Part shown: positions 43,371 to 52,690 of the stretch, in pieces
How positions within the stretch are numbered: position 1 is the first letter of the stretch
Layout: the number at the start of each line of letters is the position of its first letter
Source of the DNA: Flavobacteriales bacterium
GTDB taxonomy: Bacteria; Bacteroidota; Bacteroidia; Flavobacteriales_D; Sanyastnellaceae
DNA: 64,000 nucleotides
Assembly (NCBI GenBank): GCA_947466425.1
Contig: CANIBZ010000004.1
Location: forward strand, 1 to 64,000
Direction of reading: 5' to 3'
Notes under the pieces: generated by a model
The model's database searches: none
What the model saw: the letters and a program-made list of their open reading frames with translations, nothing else
What the model was told of the DNA's origin: nothing
Translations under genes and position numbers: made by a program

Positions 43371-44042
43371 TCATTTCAATTTTAATTCCGCTACTTTTTC
43401 TGGACTAAGGAACAGCAAAGCCTCACGTGCTTCCATATCCATAATCGCCCGCTTCTTTACGTTAGTAATGTTCAACTCGTCAATGGCGTTAACAACATTC
43501 TTCCACTTTGTGGTTCCAATTGTTTTCACAATAACGAATGGGGCAAGAGAATCGTTTGACGCTTCTGCAATAAGATCTTTGAATCGTAGGTTTATTTTCT
43601 CGTCTTCGTCGTGCGAATTGCTCTTCTTTAACTCCTCTCTTTGTTGATCCTTTAATTTATTTACTTGCTCAACGACTCTGCTGTTTCTTTCAAGTAGCAT
43701 TACACGCAGGCCATCCTTGGAAAAATCTGATTTTTCCAATTTAGTGGTATCCTTTCTGAATTTTCCATGATAGTAGAAAATTTCATCATCGGTTTCACCC
43801 ACAATAATGGTTGTTGCTAAATCGTCGTCGAGTTTCGTTTGATCTTCTGGATTTTCTACCTCTTTCGGATAGACAATCTCTAGTGTTTTTGGTTTGCTCA
43901 GTGAGGTTGCCAAAATGAAAAAGGTTAAAAGAAGGAACGCCAAGTCAACCATGGGCGTCATGTCCATGCGAACCGGGTTCTTTTTGGGTCTCTTTTTCCC
44001 GCCTTTTTCGTGGCCTCCACCACCTTCTATTATTTCTGCCAT
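43371..44042 (-). CDS. exbD: ExbD/TolR family biopolymer transport protein (second copy)
   Basis: 223 residues: a Gly/Lys-rich N-terminus, then MDMTPMVDLAFLLLTFFIL, the ExbD signature with the proton-translocating Asp, one membrane segment and a periplasmic domain ending in LSPEKVAELKLK. Longer than the E. coli protein (141 residues) because of a charged middle region (about 110-160). With exbB it forms the proton channel that drives TonB. It lies between the other exbD and tonB. Confidence 0.93.
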   Translation of the reverse strand: MAEIIEGGGGHEKGGKKRPKKNPVRMDMTPMVDLAFLLLTFFILATSLSKPKTLEIVYPKEVENPEDQTKLDDDLATTIIVGETDDEIFYYHGKFRKDTTKLEKSDFSKDGLRVMLLERNSRVVEQVNKLKDQQREELKKSNSHDEDEKINLRFKDLIAEASNDSLAPFVIVKTIGTTKWKNVVNAIDELNITNVKKRAIMDMEAREALLFLSPEKVAELKLK

Positions 44043-44067
44043 AACATGTTTATTCTATGCGGTTGCA

Positions 44068-44724
44068 TTATTTGGAACCAGATTCCAAAGTAGTCACCAT
44101 ATTAAATTGGAAAATACTCTTTTCGCGGAACACGTCAATAACTTCCTCTACCTTCTCGTATTCCGTGGTTCCGTCAGCTTTAATGGCATAACGCAACGCT
44201 TTATCACCTTTAATGTCTTTCGGCTCTAAACCATGTTTAGCGGCATCGTCCATAAAGGCTTCGTAACCACTCTGGATCCAATCTCCCAATTCTCCATTTA
44301 TGGAATCGGTAGGGATGCCTTTGGTTTGCTCGTCAAATGCTGCTCTTGTCTTTTCGTCGGCACTTAAGTATTGACTTAGGTTGTTCAATGGCATTCCGCA
44401 CATACCTAGTAAAGCGAATTTACGCGCTTCGTCTTCGGTAAGTTTTAATTCAGGATGTCTTTGAACCATTCGTGATAACATTTCTCTGCGAATGTCCTTT
44501 CCGGCAAGGTCGAAGAAAACTCTTCCCTTGTCATCAACCGTAATCTGCATCACTTTTTCAGGCAACAACAATTCAGATGTTGCACTAGGAACGTCAACGA
44601 TTACAGGTTCGTTCGGACGGAATTTCGCAGTGAGAATAAAGAACGTTACCAACAAGAAACCAAGGTCAACCATAGGCGTCATATCCAAGCTAGGAGCGCT
44701 TTTGGGTATCTTGAGTTTCGGCAT
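44068..44724 (-). CDS. exbD: ExbD/TolR family biopolymer transport protein (first copy)
   Basis: 218 residues. SLDMTPMVDLGFLLVTFFIL holds the membrane segment with its conserved Asp; a periplasmic domain of about 180 residues follows. The two exbD copies share the N-terminal signature but differ strongly after it, so they are old paralogues and may form a mixed channel. A 25-bp gap separates it from the second copy. Confidence 0.93.
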   Translation of the reverse strand: MPKLKIPKSAPSLDMTPMVDLGFLLVTFFILTAKFRPNEPVIVDVPSATSELLLPEKVMQITVDDKGRVFFDLAGKDIRREMLSRMVQRHPELKLTEDEARKFALLGMCGMPLNNLSQYLSADEKTRAAFDEQTKGIPTDSINGELGDWIQSGYEAFMDDAAKHGLEPKDIKGDKALRYAIKADGTTEYEKVEEVIDVFREKSIFQFNMVTTLESGSK

Positions 44725-44759
44725 ATTTTTAAATTTTTATAATTAAGTAAAAACTTGAA

Positions 44760-45581
44760 TTAGTGCTTCGAAGCAAATGTTTGAGTAACTGTGAAGTTAG
44801 CCTCGTCCATTGCGAATGTCATGCTATCAATACGCGTATTGAAGAAGTTGTAAAGGATAATTGCAATCGCAGATGCCATGATACCCAAGAAGGTATTGAT
44901 CAAGGCCTCAGAGATACCCAATGAAAGTGCCGTTGCGTCAGGAGCTCCAGCAGTTGCCATGGCTTCGAACGAAGAAATCATACCTTTTACAGTTCCTAAA
45001 AGACCTACAAGTACCCCTAAAGATCCACAAGTAGATAGGATAACTAGGTTCTTAGAAAGCATTGGTAACTCTAAAGCTGTCGCCTCTTCTAGCTCTTGCT
45101 TAATAGCTGTTACTTTCGCTTCTTTATCTAACGTTGTGTCTTCAGACATATCGCGATACTTCAATAAACCTGCACGCAATACAGCAGCTACAGAACCTCT
45201 TTGCTTGTCGCAAGCAGCGAGTGCTCCGTTAACATCTCCGTTAGCCAACATCTTACGAACGTTGTGAACAAACGAAGAAACACTTCCTTTTCCTTTAGCC
45301 ATCATAATGCTAATGAAACGCTCAATGAAGAATATAATAACAATGATATTTACTGCAATAAGAATCGGAACGATGAATCCTCCTTTGTGAACAGTTCCTA
45401 AAACGTTTAATGGATGACCTTTTACTGGATCTCCGCCTTCAAAGTTTGCTGCATCACCCAATACAAAGGTGTATAATGCCCATCCGGCTAACAAAGCAAT
45501 TGGAATTGCGATGTATGGAAAAATTGAACTGAAGTTGAAGCCGTTTTCTTGCTTAACTGTAGGACTTGCTTTTTTGTTCAT
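44760..45581 (-). CDS. exbB: MotA/TolQ/ExbB proton channel family protein
   Basis: 273 residues with an N-terminal hydrophobic segment (about 20-40) and the three-helix ExbB core: about 75-95 (VPILIAVNIIVIIFFIERFI), 180-200 (LVILSTCGSLGVLVGLLGTVKGMI, with the family's GLLGTV motif) and 222-245. First gene of the exbB-exbD-exbD-tonB cluster; a TATTTTCG box lies 38 bases before the ATG. Confidence 0.95.
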   Translation of the reverse strand: MNKKASPTVKQENGFNFSSIFPYIAIPIALLAGWALYTFVLGDAANFEGGDPVKGHPLNVLGTVHKGGFIVPILIAVNIIVIIFFIERFISIMMAKGKGSVSSFVHNVRKMLANGDVNGALAACDKQRGSVAAVLRAGLLKYRDMSEDTTLDKEAKVTAIKQELEEATALELPMLSKNLVILSTCGSLGVLVGLLGTVKGMISSFEAMATAGAPDATALSLGISEALINTFLGIMASAIAIILYNFFNTRIDSMTFAMDEANFTVTQTFASKH

Positions 45582-45619
45582 GACTGTTAAATTAATTTTC
45601 TGTTGTTTTATTCGGGCAA

Positions 45620-45627
45620 CGAAAATA
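45620..45627 (-). promoter_or_regulatory. -7-like box of the exbB operon
   Basis: Reverse-strand TATTTTCG (TAnnTTCG variant), 38 bases before the exbB ATG. Confidence 0.35.
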
Positions 45628-45711
45628 AGGAAGTTTGATCAATTTTGAACACCTCACTTAAATCTTCATCTTTCGTTAACGTTAAACAAGAATAACGATT
45701 CCCTCTTTCAA

Positions 45712-45780
45712 TTATTTAGAAGGTTCTGTTTTCGGTTGATATTCGAAAGGTTTAGGCCATCTTTCTTGAAGGAACGGCAT
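45712..45780 (-). CDS. possible 22-residue small protein coupled to ftsX
   Basis: ATG 45778-45780 overlaps the ftsX stop by one base (TAATG), the same coupling used elsewhere in this window. The frame encodes MPFLQERWPKPFEYQPKTEPSK and stops at 45712. It is Pro- and charge-rich with no membrane segment. In many Bacteroidota a DUF3098 membrane protein follows ftsX; this is not that protein. It may be a real microprotein, a remnant, or chance. Confidence 0.3.
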   Translation of the reverse strand: MPFLQERWPKPFEYQPKTEPSK

Positions 45781-46646
45781 TAATACATTTGATGCAGTTT
45801 CGCTCGAACGAAGCGGCTTACGGTTATGTAGGTGCTAAAAACACCAACAACTACACTTAATGAAATGAGCAAGACACCCAATTTCCAAAACCCACCCCCG
45901 TCAAGCAAAATCTGAATAATGTCTGCGAGCGATTGCTGATTGAAATACAATATTACTGAAATGGAAAGCCAAGCGATGGAAGAAGAAAGCAATGCGTTCT
46001 TTAAGCTTTGCCATAAAAACGGGCGCTTAATAAACCAAGGGGTAGCGCCCACCAACTGCATGCTTCGGATGATTAGGCGTTGAGAAGAGATGGCCAACTC
46101 AACGGTATTCATAATAATGAAGGCGGAAATAATCAAAAACAGAATAACAATTCCGCCAATGATGGCGCCCCATTTCGAGATGTTTTCATTGACTGATTGA
46201 AGAAGGGTTTTTTCGTACCCCACGTCTTTTATAATTGGATTCAGTTTGCACGATTCAACAAAGGCGTCTACCGTTAGGCCATCTGCCTTTTCCGGGTTTA
46301 TCTGAACGTCTATAGACGCTGGAAGCGGATTGTATCCAAGCACCTGAACGAAATCTTCACCAATTTCTTTGCTGTATTCAGCTTCCGCTTGCTCACTTGA
46401 GGTGTAAGAAACCTGGGAGGCGATGCCGCCTCCCTCGATTTCCTTTTTAAAACTTAATATTTGTTCTTCGTTTGCATCTTCATTCAGCAACAATTGCACG
46501 GTAAACTGTGATCGAATATGATCTGAAACCTGCAACGCCACCAAATAGAACACTAAGAAAATTCCAACCATAAGTAACACCAACGTTGATCCTGCAAATG
46601 CAGAGATGCGCGATATGCTACTGGCCGAAGTGCGTACGAATTGCAT
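45780..46646 (-). CDS. ftsX: cell division ABC transporter permease FtsX
   Basis: 288 residues from ATG 46646: one N-terminal membrane segment (about 20-45), a periplasmic domain of about 120 residues and three C-terminal membrane segments (about 155-180, 210-235, 250-275), the FtsX topology. It acts with FtsE, absent here, to activate septal peptidoglycan hydrolases. The frame back to 46718 would overlap slyD and is rejected. The gap to slyD is 4 bp, so the two are co-transcribed. Confidence 0.94.
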   Translation of the reverse strand: MQFVRTSASSISRISAFAGSTLVLLMVGIFLVFYLVALQVSDHIRSQFTVQLLLNEDANEEQILSFKKEIEGGGIASQVSYTSSEQAEAEYSKEIGEDFVQVLGYNPLPASIDVQINPEKADGLTVDAFVESCKLNPIIKDVGYEKTLLQSVNENISKWGAIIGGIVILFLIISAFIIMNTVELAISSQRLIIRSMQLVGATPWFIKRPFLWQSLKNALLSSSIAWLSISVILYFNQQSLADIIQILLDGGGFWKLGVLLISLSVVVGVFSTYITVSRFVRAKLHQMY

Positions 46647-46650
46647 CTGC

Positions 46651-47097
46651 TTATGATACAGAAACCACGTGACCTTTGAAGAATAAATTCTCACCAGCCA
46701 ACGGATGGTTAAAGTCAATAACCACAGAATTCAATTTAACTTCTTCAACAACACCTTGAACTTGGTGTCCTTCTGGAGTTTCCATGGGAATAACTTCGCC
46801 AACCGCGAATAACTCTTCATCGAACTCTCCGTCTTCCTCCATGAAATCACTTTTCGGAAACTCCATGTAATACTCTTCCTGCTCTTCTCCATAAGCTTCT
46901 GCGCATGGAATGCTAATGCTAAACGCATCGCCTGCTTTCAATCCTTCTAGCCCCTTTTCGAAGCCTTCAATCATTGGATCAACTTTAAACGTGAACTTCA
47001 TTGGCCCTTGCTCTTTGGTTGCTTCTACCAATTCTCCATTTTCATCGTCGATGAATAACTCATAATTCACCTCAACGGTGGCACCCTCTTTTATCAT
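46651..47097 (-). CDS. slyD: FKBP-type peptidyl-prolyl isomerase, SlyD-like
   Basis: 148 residues. FKBP domain with an inserted flap as in SlyD: N-terminal MIKEGATVEVNYELFIDDENGE, GFEKGLEGLKAGD, AYGEEQEEYYMEFPKSDF, PMETPEGHQVQGVVEEV and FNHPLAGENLFFKGHVVSV, the usual SlyD ending. The His-rich metal-binding tail of E. coli SlyD is missing, as in many non-enteric forms. It is a cytosolic folding catalyst. It overlaps mltD by 4 bp and is followed by ftsX. Confidence 0.94.
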   Translation of the reverse strand: MIKEGATVEVNYELFIDDENGELVEATKEQGPMKFTFKVDPMIEGFEKGLEGLKAGDAFSISIPCAEAYGEEQEEYYMEFPKSDFMEEDGEFDEELFAVGEVIPMETPEGHQVQGVVEEVKLNSVVIDFNHPLAGENLFFKGHVVSVS

Positions 47098-48698
47098 TTC
47101 TTTTTGATTTTTAGTTTTTGTCCTATTAATATTTTGTTTGGATTTATTCCCTTATTCAACTTAACAATAGAATCTACTGAGACCTTGTTTTTATTGGCAA
47201 TAGTAGAGAGACTCTCGCCCGATTTAACTGTATAATAAATGTACTCTTCCTTAGGGGTGGTTTTTGGTGTTTCGGTCTTTGGTGGGGTGGTTTTTGTAGG
47301 CGTTACTTCAACCTTCGGGTCCTTTGGTTCCTCGCTTTTCTCTGGCTCCGGAGTCTCTTCAACCTTGGGAACCGTAATCGTCTTTTTTACTTTAGTTTTT
47401 ATCTTTAAGCTTTGGCCAGACTTTACGGTAGATGAATTTAACTTATTCCATTTCTTTATATCTGATGAAGAAACACCGTATTTACTAGCAACGCTCTTAA
47501 GTGTTTCTCCCTTTTTAACCTTATGTGTTTTCCATTGATCTTCCCAAATCACTTTCGTCGTTTGCGGAACAACAGGTGTTACCGCAGACGTATCTGCGGG
47601 AGCGGGAGCTGGGGCAGGTTCTGGTTTTCTAATTTCACTTGCTGCATAGATTTCTTTTTCATGTGCCAAAAAATCACCAATTTTCTCAACTGGCAACATT
47701 AAATAATGTTTTTTTCCATTGTCCGGAATTTCCTTGAGCTTGTACGTCCCGTTCAAATAAGTTATTTCCTCAATCGGCAAATTAAGACTCTTTGAAACTA
47801 CATTAAAATCCACACGAGCTGTAACATTAATCGTGTCTGTTTCAAAATAAGAAACCGATGCCTTCTTTGGGAAAATATTATGTTCTGTGGAATAACTCAT
47901 TATGTAGTTCACTGCTATAAAAGCAGGAACATATCCTTGCGTTTCTTTTGGTAGAAATTGCTTTATAGCCCAAAAATCTTTCTTTCCACCGGCTCTACGA
48001 ATGGCCTTGTTCACGTTACCTGGCCCACTGTTATAGGCAGCAAGGGCTAGATTCCAATCTCCAAACGTGTTATATAAAAAACGCAGGTATTTACAAGCCG
48101 CTTCGGTTTCTTTAATTGGATCAAAGCGCTCGTCTTGGTAGCTAGTAATGTCTAATCCATACATTTTTCCAGTGCCTGGCATAAACTGCCAAAGTCCGGC
48201 TGCTCCCGCACGAGAAATGGCCGTTGGATTCAAAGCCGACTCTACAATAGCTAAATATTTAAGCTCAAGAGGAATGTTGTACTTCGCTAAGGCATCTTCT
48301 ATAAGCGGAAAGTAAAGCTGCGCTAGGCCCAACACTTTCGAGGTAACATCTCTTCTGCGTAATGAATATAAGGCAATGAAATCGCGGACATTGTCGTTGT
48401 AAACCAAATCAAACGGACTCTCTCTGTCGAGTATTTTAAGTCGCTCGCGAGTTAGCTCTTCTGGAAATGATGGCACGTGATCCGGATCGTAATTAAACGC
48501 GTTCTGAATATTTGGGTCTGAAGAAAAACAAAAGTGATTCAAATAGCTCGCCACCAACATTCTGTCGATTTCATCTATTTCTTCTTTCTTCAATGCCGCA
48601 ACTTGTCTATCTTGGAGGGTGTCCTTCGGAAATTCCAACGCCTTCGCGTTGCAAAACATAAGCACGCCCAGTAATACTGTAACTAATTTTTTCATCAT
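47094..48698 (-). CDS. mltD: membrane-bound lytic murein transglycosylase MltD-like with two LysM domains
   Basis: 534 residues: signal peptide (residues 1-21), an SLT lytic transglycosylase domain (about 125-250) with catalytic Glu in LAIVESALNPTAISRAGAAGLWQFMPGTG and AYNSGPGNV, a Pro/Ala linker, then LysM 1 (about 388-432, VKKGETLKSVASKYGVSSSD) and LysM 2 (about 485-532, VKSGESLSTIANKNKVSVDS) separated by a Pro/Thr/Lys-rich linker. It cleaves peptidoglycan glycan strands. It starts at one of two adjacent ATG codons (48698 or 48695), preceded by AAAGGGAAA. The slyD start overlaps its end by 4 bp. Confidence 0.95.
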   Translation of the reverse strand: MMKKLVTVLLGVLMFCNAKALEFPKDTLQDRQVAALKKEEIDEIDRMLVASYLNHFCFSSDPNIQNAFNYDPDHVPSFPEELTRERLKILDRESPFDLVYNDNVRDFIALYSLRRRDVTSKVLGLAQLYFPLIEDALAKYNIPLELKYLAIVESALNPTAISRAGAAGLWQFMPGTGKMYGLDITSYQDERFDPIKETEAACKYLRFLYNTFGDWNLALAAYNSGPGNVNKAIRRAGGKKDFWAIKQFLPKETQGYVPAFIAVNYIMSYSTEHNIFPKKASVSYFETDTINVTARVDFNVVSKSLNLPIEEITYLNGTYKLKEIPDNGKKHYLMLPVEKIGDFLAHEKEIYAASEIRKPEPAPAPAPADTSAVTPVVPQTTKVIWEDQWKTHKVKKGETLKSVASKYGVSSSDIKKWNKLNSSTVKSGQSLKIKTKVKKTITVPKVEETPEPEKSEEPKDPKVEVTPTKTTPPKTETPKTTPKEEYIYYTVKSGESLSTIANKNKVSVDSIVKLNKGINPNKILIGQKLKIKKK

Positions 48699-48842
48699 GA
48701 TTTCCCTTTAATTAAAGAGCAACTCCATTTATAGGAATATATTGCCCTATCATTTCGGATACAATTTCCGAAAAAATTGATTTATTTCCAATGTTGGCAA
48801 AACACAATTGTGAACAATCCTGTAGGGAAAAAATCGTAAAGC

Positions 48843-50261
48843 CTAAGAAACCAGGGCTTCTAGCGATTTTGAAAAAGCAAACAAATCGCTATCTTCTTTG
48901 TGACGAGCAGTCACTTGAAGGCCAAATGGCAAGCCTGTTGTTGATTCTTTTCCACATGGAATAGATATCGCAGGATTCCCGGTAAGGTTTGCATGTACCG
49001 TGAAAATATCTTGCATGTACATCGAAATCGGATCCTTCGATTTCGCACCAAATTCAAATGCTACATCTGTGCAAGTGGGTGAAAGTAAGAAGTCGTATTG
49101 ATCGAAAATGGCTTTCGTCTTTTCTTGCAACACCCGTCTCACACGCTGTCCAGTCCCATAGTAAGCATCTATATATCCTGAACTCAACACAAACGAACCC
49201 AATAAAATTCTTCGCTTCACTTCGCGACCAAATCCTTCCGTTCTACTTTTTCTATAAGTCTCATCAATGCCTTTGGCATCTTTACTTCTGTAACCGTAGT
49301 TAATTCCATCGAATCGAGCTAAGTTGGAAGAGGCTTCAGCCGTAGTTAACACGTAATAAGCGGGAACCATGTAATCTAAATACGGAAATGATATCGATTC
49401 AACCGTGTATCCTTCCGACTTTAATTTATCTAAGATTGAATTGATGCGATCGCGAATTTCTGGATGCACCGCTTCGCTTTCAACCGCTTCTTTCAAATAT
49501 GCGATTTTAGGCTTGCTTGCTCGAACTGCCGCTGCTGGTAATGCTTCCAACAACGTAGTGCTGTCGTAGGCATCAGGACCGCCAATAACTTGAAGCAAAA
49601 CTTCTGCGTCTTCCACACACTTAGTCATTGGACCAATCTGATCGAAGCTCGAAGCGTAAGCAATAAGGCCATATCTAGAAACCGCACCATACGTAGGTTT
49701 CATACCCACAATACCGGTGAATGAAGCGGGTTGACGAATAGAACCGCCCGTATCACTTCCCAATGCTGCTAAACAAAAATCTGCCGCTACCGCTGCAGAT
49801 GCGCCACCCGAAGATCCCCCGGGTACACAGTTTTCATTCAAAGGATTTTTAACCGCGCCGTAATAAGATGTTTCGTTGGAAGAACCCATCGCGAACTCGT
49901 CGCAATTCAGTCTTCCAATTATAATTGCATCTTCTGCCAAAATACGTTCTACAACGGTTGCGCTGTACAACGATTCAAATCCTTCGAGGATTTTAGATGA
50001 TGCAGAAACTTTATGATTTTTATAACAGATGTTATCTTTAATGGCAATGACCATTCCCGCAAGTTTACCCGCGGTTCCATTGTCTATTTTTTGTTGAATT
50101 AGCTCTGCTTGCGCGAGCGCCTCATCTCCCCAAACCTCGATGAACGCATTCAAATTCATGCGCGCTTCAATGTTCTGAAGGTATTGAGAAACAACGTTTT
50201 TTAACGAAAGGGATTTTGAGGAAAGTTCGGACTGAACTTCCTTCAACGAATGAAACACCAT
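48843..50261 (-). CDS. gatA: Asp-tRNA(Asn)/Glu-tRNA(Gln) amidotransferase subunit A
   Basis: 472 residues of the amidase signature family: catalytic Lys in IAIKDNICYKNHKVSASS, Ser-Ser in PGGSSGGASAAVAADFCLAALGSDTGGSIRQPASF, and GMKPTYGAVSRYGL. It makes ammonia from glutamine for tRNA-dependent Asn/Gln formation in a complex with GatB/GatC, neither of which is adjacent. tatA lies 12 bp upstream in the same direction. Confidence 0.97.
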   Translation of the reverse strand: MVFHSLKEVQSELSSKSLSLKNVVSQYLQNIEARMNLNAFIEVWGDEALAQAELIQQKIDNGTAGKLAGMVIAIKDNICYKNHKVSASSKILEGFESLYSATVVERILAEDAIIIGRLNCDEFAMGSSNETSYYGAVKNPLNENCVPGGSSGGASAAVAADFCLAALGSDTGGSIRQPASFTGIVGMKPTYGAVSRYGLIAYASSFDQIGPMTKCVEDAEVLLQVIGGPDAYDSTTLLEALPAAAVRASKPKIAYLKEAVESEAVHPEIRDRINSILDKLKSEGYTVESISFPYLDYMVPAYYVLTTAEASSNLARFDGINYGYRSKDAKGIDETYRKSRTEGFGREVKRRILLGSFVLSSGYIDAYYGTGQRVRRVLQEKTKAIFDQYDFLLSPTCTDVAFEFGAKSKDPISMYMQDIFTVHANLTGNPAISIPCGKESTTGLPFGLQVTARHKEDSDLFAFSKSLEALVS

Positions 50262-50273
50262 TGGAACTCGATG

Positions 50274-50462
50274 TTATTTATTCTCAATCTTGTCTGAATC
50301 CGAAGAAGAGTCTGCAGAAGAACCTTCGCCTTTGCTAGCGTCTTTGAATTCCTTCATTCCTTTTCCTAGACCACGCATCATTTCTGGAATTTTCTTTCCA
50401 CCAAACAACAACATTACTACTGCTAGAATTAAAAGAATCTCTGGCCAACCTAATTTTCCCAT
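50274..50462 (-). CDS. tatA: twin-arginine translocase subunit TatA/TatE
   Basis: 62 residues: short periplasmic N-terminus (MGKLGWPE), one membrane segment (about 9-22), the [21 protein letters not shown] amphipathic helix and an acidic Ser-rich tail. It forms the pore of the Tat pathway for folded proteins; TatC is not in this window. A TATATTTG box lies 19 bases before the ATG. Confidence 0.95.
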   Translation of the reverse strand: MGKLGWPEILLILAVVMLLFGGKKIPEMMRGLGKGMKEFKDASKGEGSSADSSSDSDKIENK

Positions 50463-50481
50463 GACTTAATTTTTAGATGCA

Positions 50482-50489
50482 CAAATATA
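50482..50489 (-). promoter_or_regulatory. -7 promoter box of tatA-gatA
   Basis: Reverse-strand TATATTTG, 19 bases before the tatA ATG. Confidence 0.45.
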
Positions 50490-50503
50490 CGACAAACCAA
50501 AGG

Positions 50504-51910
50504 TTATAGCGTACTTGGACAAACGAAATTGGTTTTCGGTAAAGAGGTCTTCGAAATAGCGTTGTATCCACCGGCAATGTCAATGACATTGTGTATTCCG
50601 CGGCTTTTCAAAATGCTCGCCGCTATCATACTGCGGTATCCGCCTGCGCAATGAATGTAATTGTTCTCTCCCGTTTTGAAGGCGCTCATGTGCTGATTCA
50701 ATTCGTGAAGAGGCGCGCTGATGGCGGTTTCCAAATGTTCCGCTTCAAATTCTGTTGGCTTGCGAACGTCTATGGTGTTCACTTTTTTGTCTGAAGCCAA
50801 CTCAGCAAAAACATCGGCTGTGATGCTTTCAATCTGATCAATTTCGTTCTCCGATTTATCCCACGACTGGAATCCGCCTTCCAAATATCCTACAACACCG
50901 TCGTAACCCACACGAGCCAAACGCGTAATCGCTTCTTCTTCTTGACCCGGCTCTGTAACCAAAGCAACGCGTTGCTTCATGTCTGTAATTAATGTCCCCA
51001 CCCACGGAGCGAAATCACCCTTCAATCCAATGTTCACAGAACCTGGAATGAACCCTTTGCAAAATACTTGCGGACCGCGAACGTCCAGCAACAGAACACT
51101 TTCATCTTCCATCAACACCGTGAACGCCTCTACAGACAAGGGTTTCATTGAATGTTGAACGACACCTTCCAACGAAGAAACACCCTTCTTGTTCATAGCC
51201 ACGTTCTCTGGGAAATAAAACGGCGGAGGCAATAGACCCGCAGTAACTTCCTGAATAAACGCCTCTTTTGTCATGTCTTGCAACGCGTAATTCACTTCCT
51301 TCTGATGACCCAAGGTGTCGAAAGTCTCTTTACTCATGTTCTTTCCGCACGCAGAACCAGCGCCGTGTGCAGGATAAACGGTAATGTCGTTTTCCAACGG
51401 CATGAGTTTGTTTCGCAAGCTGTCGTATAAATATCCCGCTAAATCTTCTTTCGTTAATTCACCCGACTTCTGCGCCAAATCTGGTCTTCCCACATCACCA
51501 ATGAAAAGCGTGTCTCCCGTAAATACCGCAACTTGCTTTCCATTCTCATCGCGAAGCAAATAACACGAGCTCTCCATGGTGTGACCTGGGGTATGCAACA
51601 CCTCAATGGTGCAGTTTCCAACCTGAAGAATTTCTCCGTCGGTAGCAATATGTGAAATGAATTCAGTCTTCGCATTCGGACCGAAAACAATGGTTGCTCC
51701 GGTATAAAGCTGAAGATCTAAATGTCCGCTTACAAAATCTGCATGGAAATGCGTTTCTAAAATGTATTTGATCTTAGCGCCTGAGGCGTTTGCTCTATCT
51801 GTGTAGGATTTTGTATCGCGAAGCGGATCAATAATAACCGCCTCACCATTGCTTTCAATGTAGTACGCACCTTGCGCTAAACATCCGGTGTAAATCTGTT
51901 CAATTTTCAT
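50504..51910 (-). CDS. MBL-fold persulfide dioxygenase-like enzyme fused to two rhodanese domains
   Basis: 468 residues. Metallo-beta-lactamase domain (about 1-245) of the ETHE1/Blh type: YILETHFHADFVSGH, VLHTPGHTMESSCYLL, FTGDTLFIGDVGRPDL and TVYPAHGAGSACG. Then rhodanese 1 (about 265-355, LLLDVRGPQVFCKGF), which lacks the active-site Cys in its loop and looks inactive, and rhodanese 2 (about 365-468, TIDVRKPTEFEAEHL) with active Cys in IHCAGGYRSM. By family knowledge the enzyme oxidises glutathione persulfide to sulfite and swaps sulfur with thiosulfate or GSH. It overlaps the TSUP transporter gene by four bases. Confidence 0.93.
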   Translation of the reverse strand: MKIEQIYTGCLAQGAYYIESNGEAVIIDPLRDTKSYTDRANASGAKIKYILETHFHADFVSGHLDLQLYTGATIVFGPNAKTEFISHIATDGEILQVGNCTIEVLHTPGHTMESSCYLLRDENGKQVAVFTGDTLFIGDVGRPDLAQKSGELTKEDLAGYLYDSLRNKLMPLENDITVYPAHGAGSACGKNMSKETFDTLGHQKEVNYALQDMTKEAFIQEVTAGLLPPPFYFPENVAMNKKGVSSLEGVVQHSMKPLSVEAFTVLMEDESVLLLDVRGPQVFCKGFIPGSVNIGLKGDFAPWVGTLITDMKQRVALVTEPGQEEEAITRLARVGYDGVVGYLEGGFQSWDKSENEIDQIESITADVFAELASDKKVNTIDVRKPTEFEAEHLETAISAPLHELNQHMSAFKTGENNYIHCAGGYRSMIAASILKSRGIHNVIDIAGGYNAISKTSLPKTNFVCPSTL

Positions 51911-52686
51911 AGTATCTCAATCATTTCTTTCGTTAACATATACGTTCCCACGGCCAGCAAAAGTACAACGAAGGACTTTCGCAAAATCGCATCGGACCAT
52001 TTTTTAGAGAGTATTGTTCCAACCACAACACCCACAACTGCCAGACCTAAAAAGGGAAGTAGAATGGAAAAATTCAAGGCGCTTAATTCTGAATAAGAAA
52101 CCGCTAATCCCGATGCCGAGTTCAAGGTAATAACGACAAACGTTGAAGCAATGGCCGCAGACATGGTGGTGTTGCGGTAAGCATAAATAGCAGGAACAAT
52201 TAAGAATCCTCCTCCCACGCCAATGAGCGATCCCAACACCCCTACAACAGCGGCATTCAGGGCCAATGAAACAAGACCCTTGCCTTTCGCTTTTTTCGGA
52301 TTAAGCAATTTGTAGGCAACAATGTACATGATGGTTACAAACATTAAAAGCAAGATGCTTTGCGTTGAAACCTTCCAACCGAAAACAAAAAAATCTTTGG
52401 GTAAACTCGGAAGGACAAAGAATTTGGTTAATGCTATGAATAGCGCGGAAATCGCAGCAAACATTAAAGCCAAGCGCCATTCAATTTCTTTCCGGCTTTG
52501 AATTCCGCCAACAATGGAGCTGAAAAACAAGATAGCGTAGGAAGAAACGACTGCCGATCGCAAATCGAATCCAAACAAATAAACTAAAATAGGAATGGTA
52601 AGAATGGCGCCGCCACCGCCAAGCACGCCCAAAACAAAGCCCATGAGCAGTGCTCCGAAAAATCCAAGGGCCATTGTTAGTTCCAT
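51907..52686 (-). CDS. TauE/SafE (TSUP) family sulfite/anion exporter
   Basis: 259 residues with about eight membrane segments in two related halves; GxGGG-type motifs begin each half (GVLGGGGAILTIPIL and GSLIGVGGGFLIVPAI), as in the family. Given the 4-bp overlap with a persulfide dioxygenase-rhodanese gene, export of sulfite or thiosulfate is the likely job. A TATCTTTG box lies exactly four bases before the ATG, so the two-gene operon may start as a leaderless mRNA. Confidence 0.93.
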   Translation of the reverse strand: MELTMALGFFGALLMGFVLGVLGGGGAILTIPILVYLFGFDLRSAVVSSYAILFFSSIVGGIQSRKEIEWRLALMFAAISALFIALTKFFVLPSLPKDFFVFGWKVSTQSILLLMFVTIMYIVAYKLLNPKKAKGKGLVSLALNAAVVGVLGSLIGVGGGFLIVPAIYAYRNTTMSAAIASTFVVITLNSASGLAVSYSELSALNFSILLPFLGLAVVGVVVGTILSKKWSDAILRKSFVVLLLAVGTYMLTKEMIEIL

Positions 52687-52690
52687 AGTG

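Noticed and set aside
48753-48812. Inverted repeat TTTCGGA/TCCGAAA (48753-48773) and palindrome CACAATTGTG (48803-48812) between gatA and mltD as operators
   Set aside because: Short palindromes expected by chance in AT-rich DNA; no matching copies elsewhere in the window.
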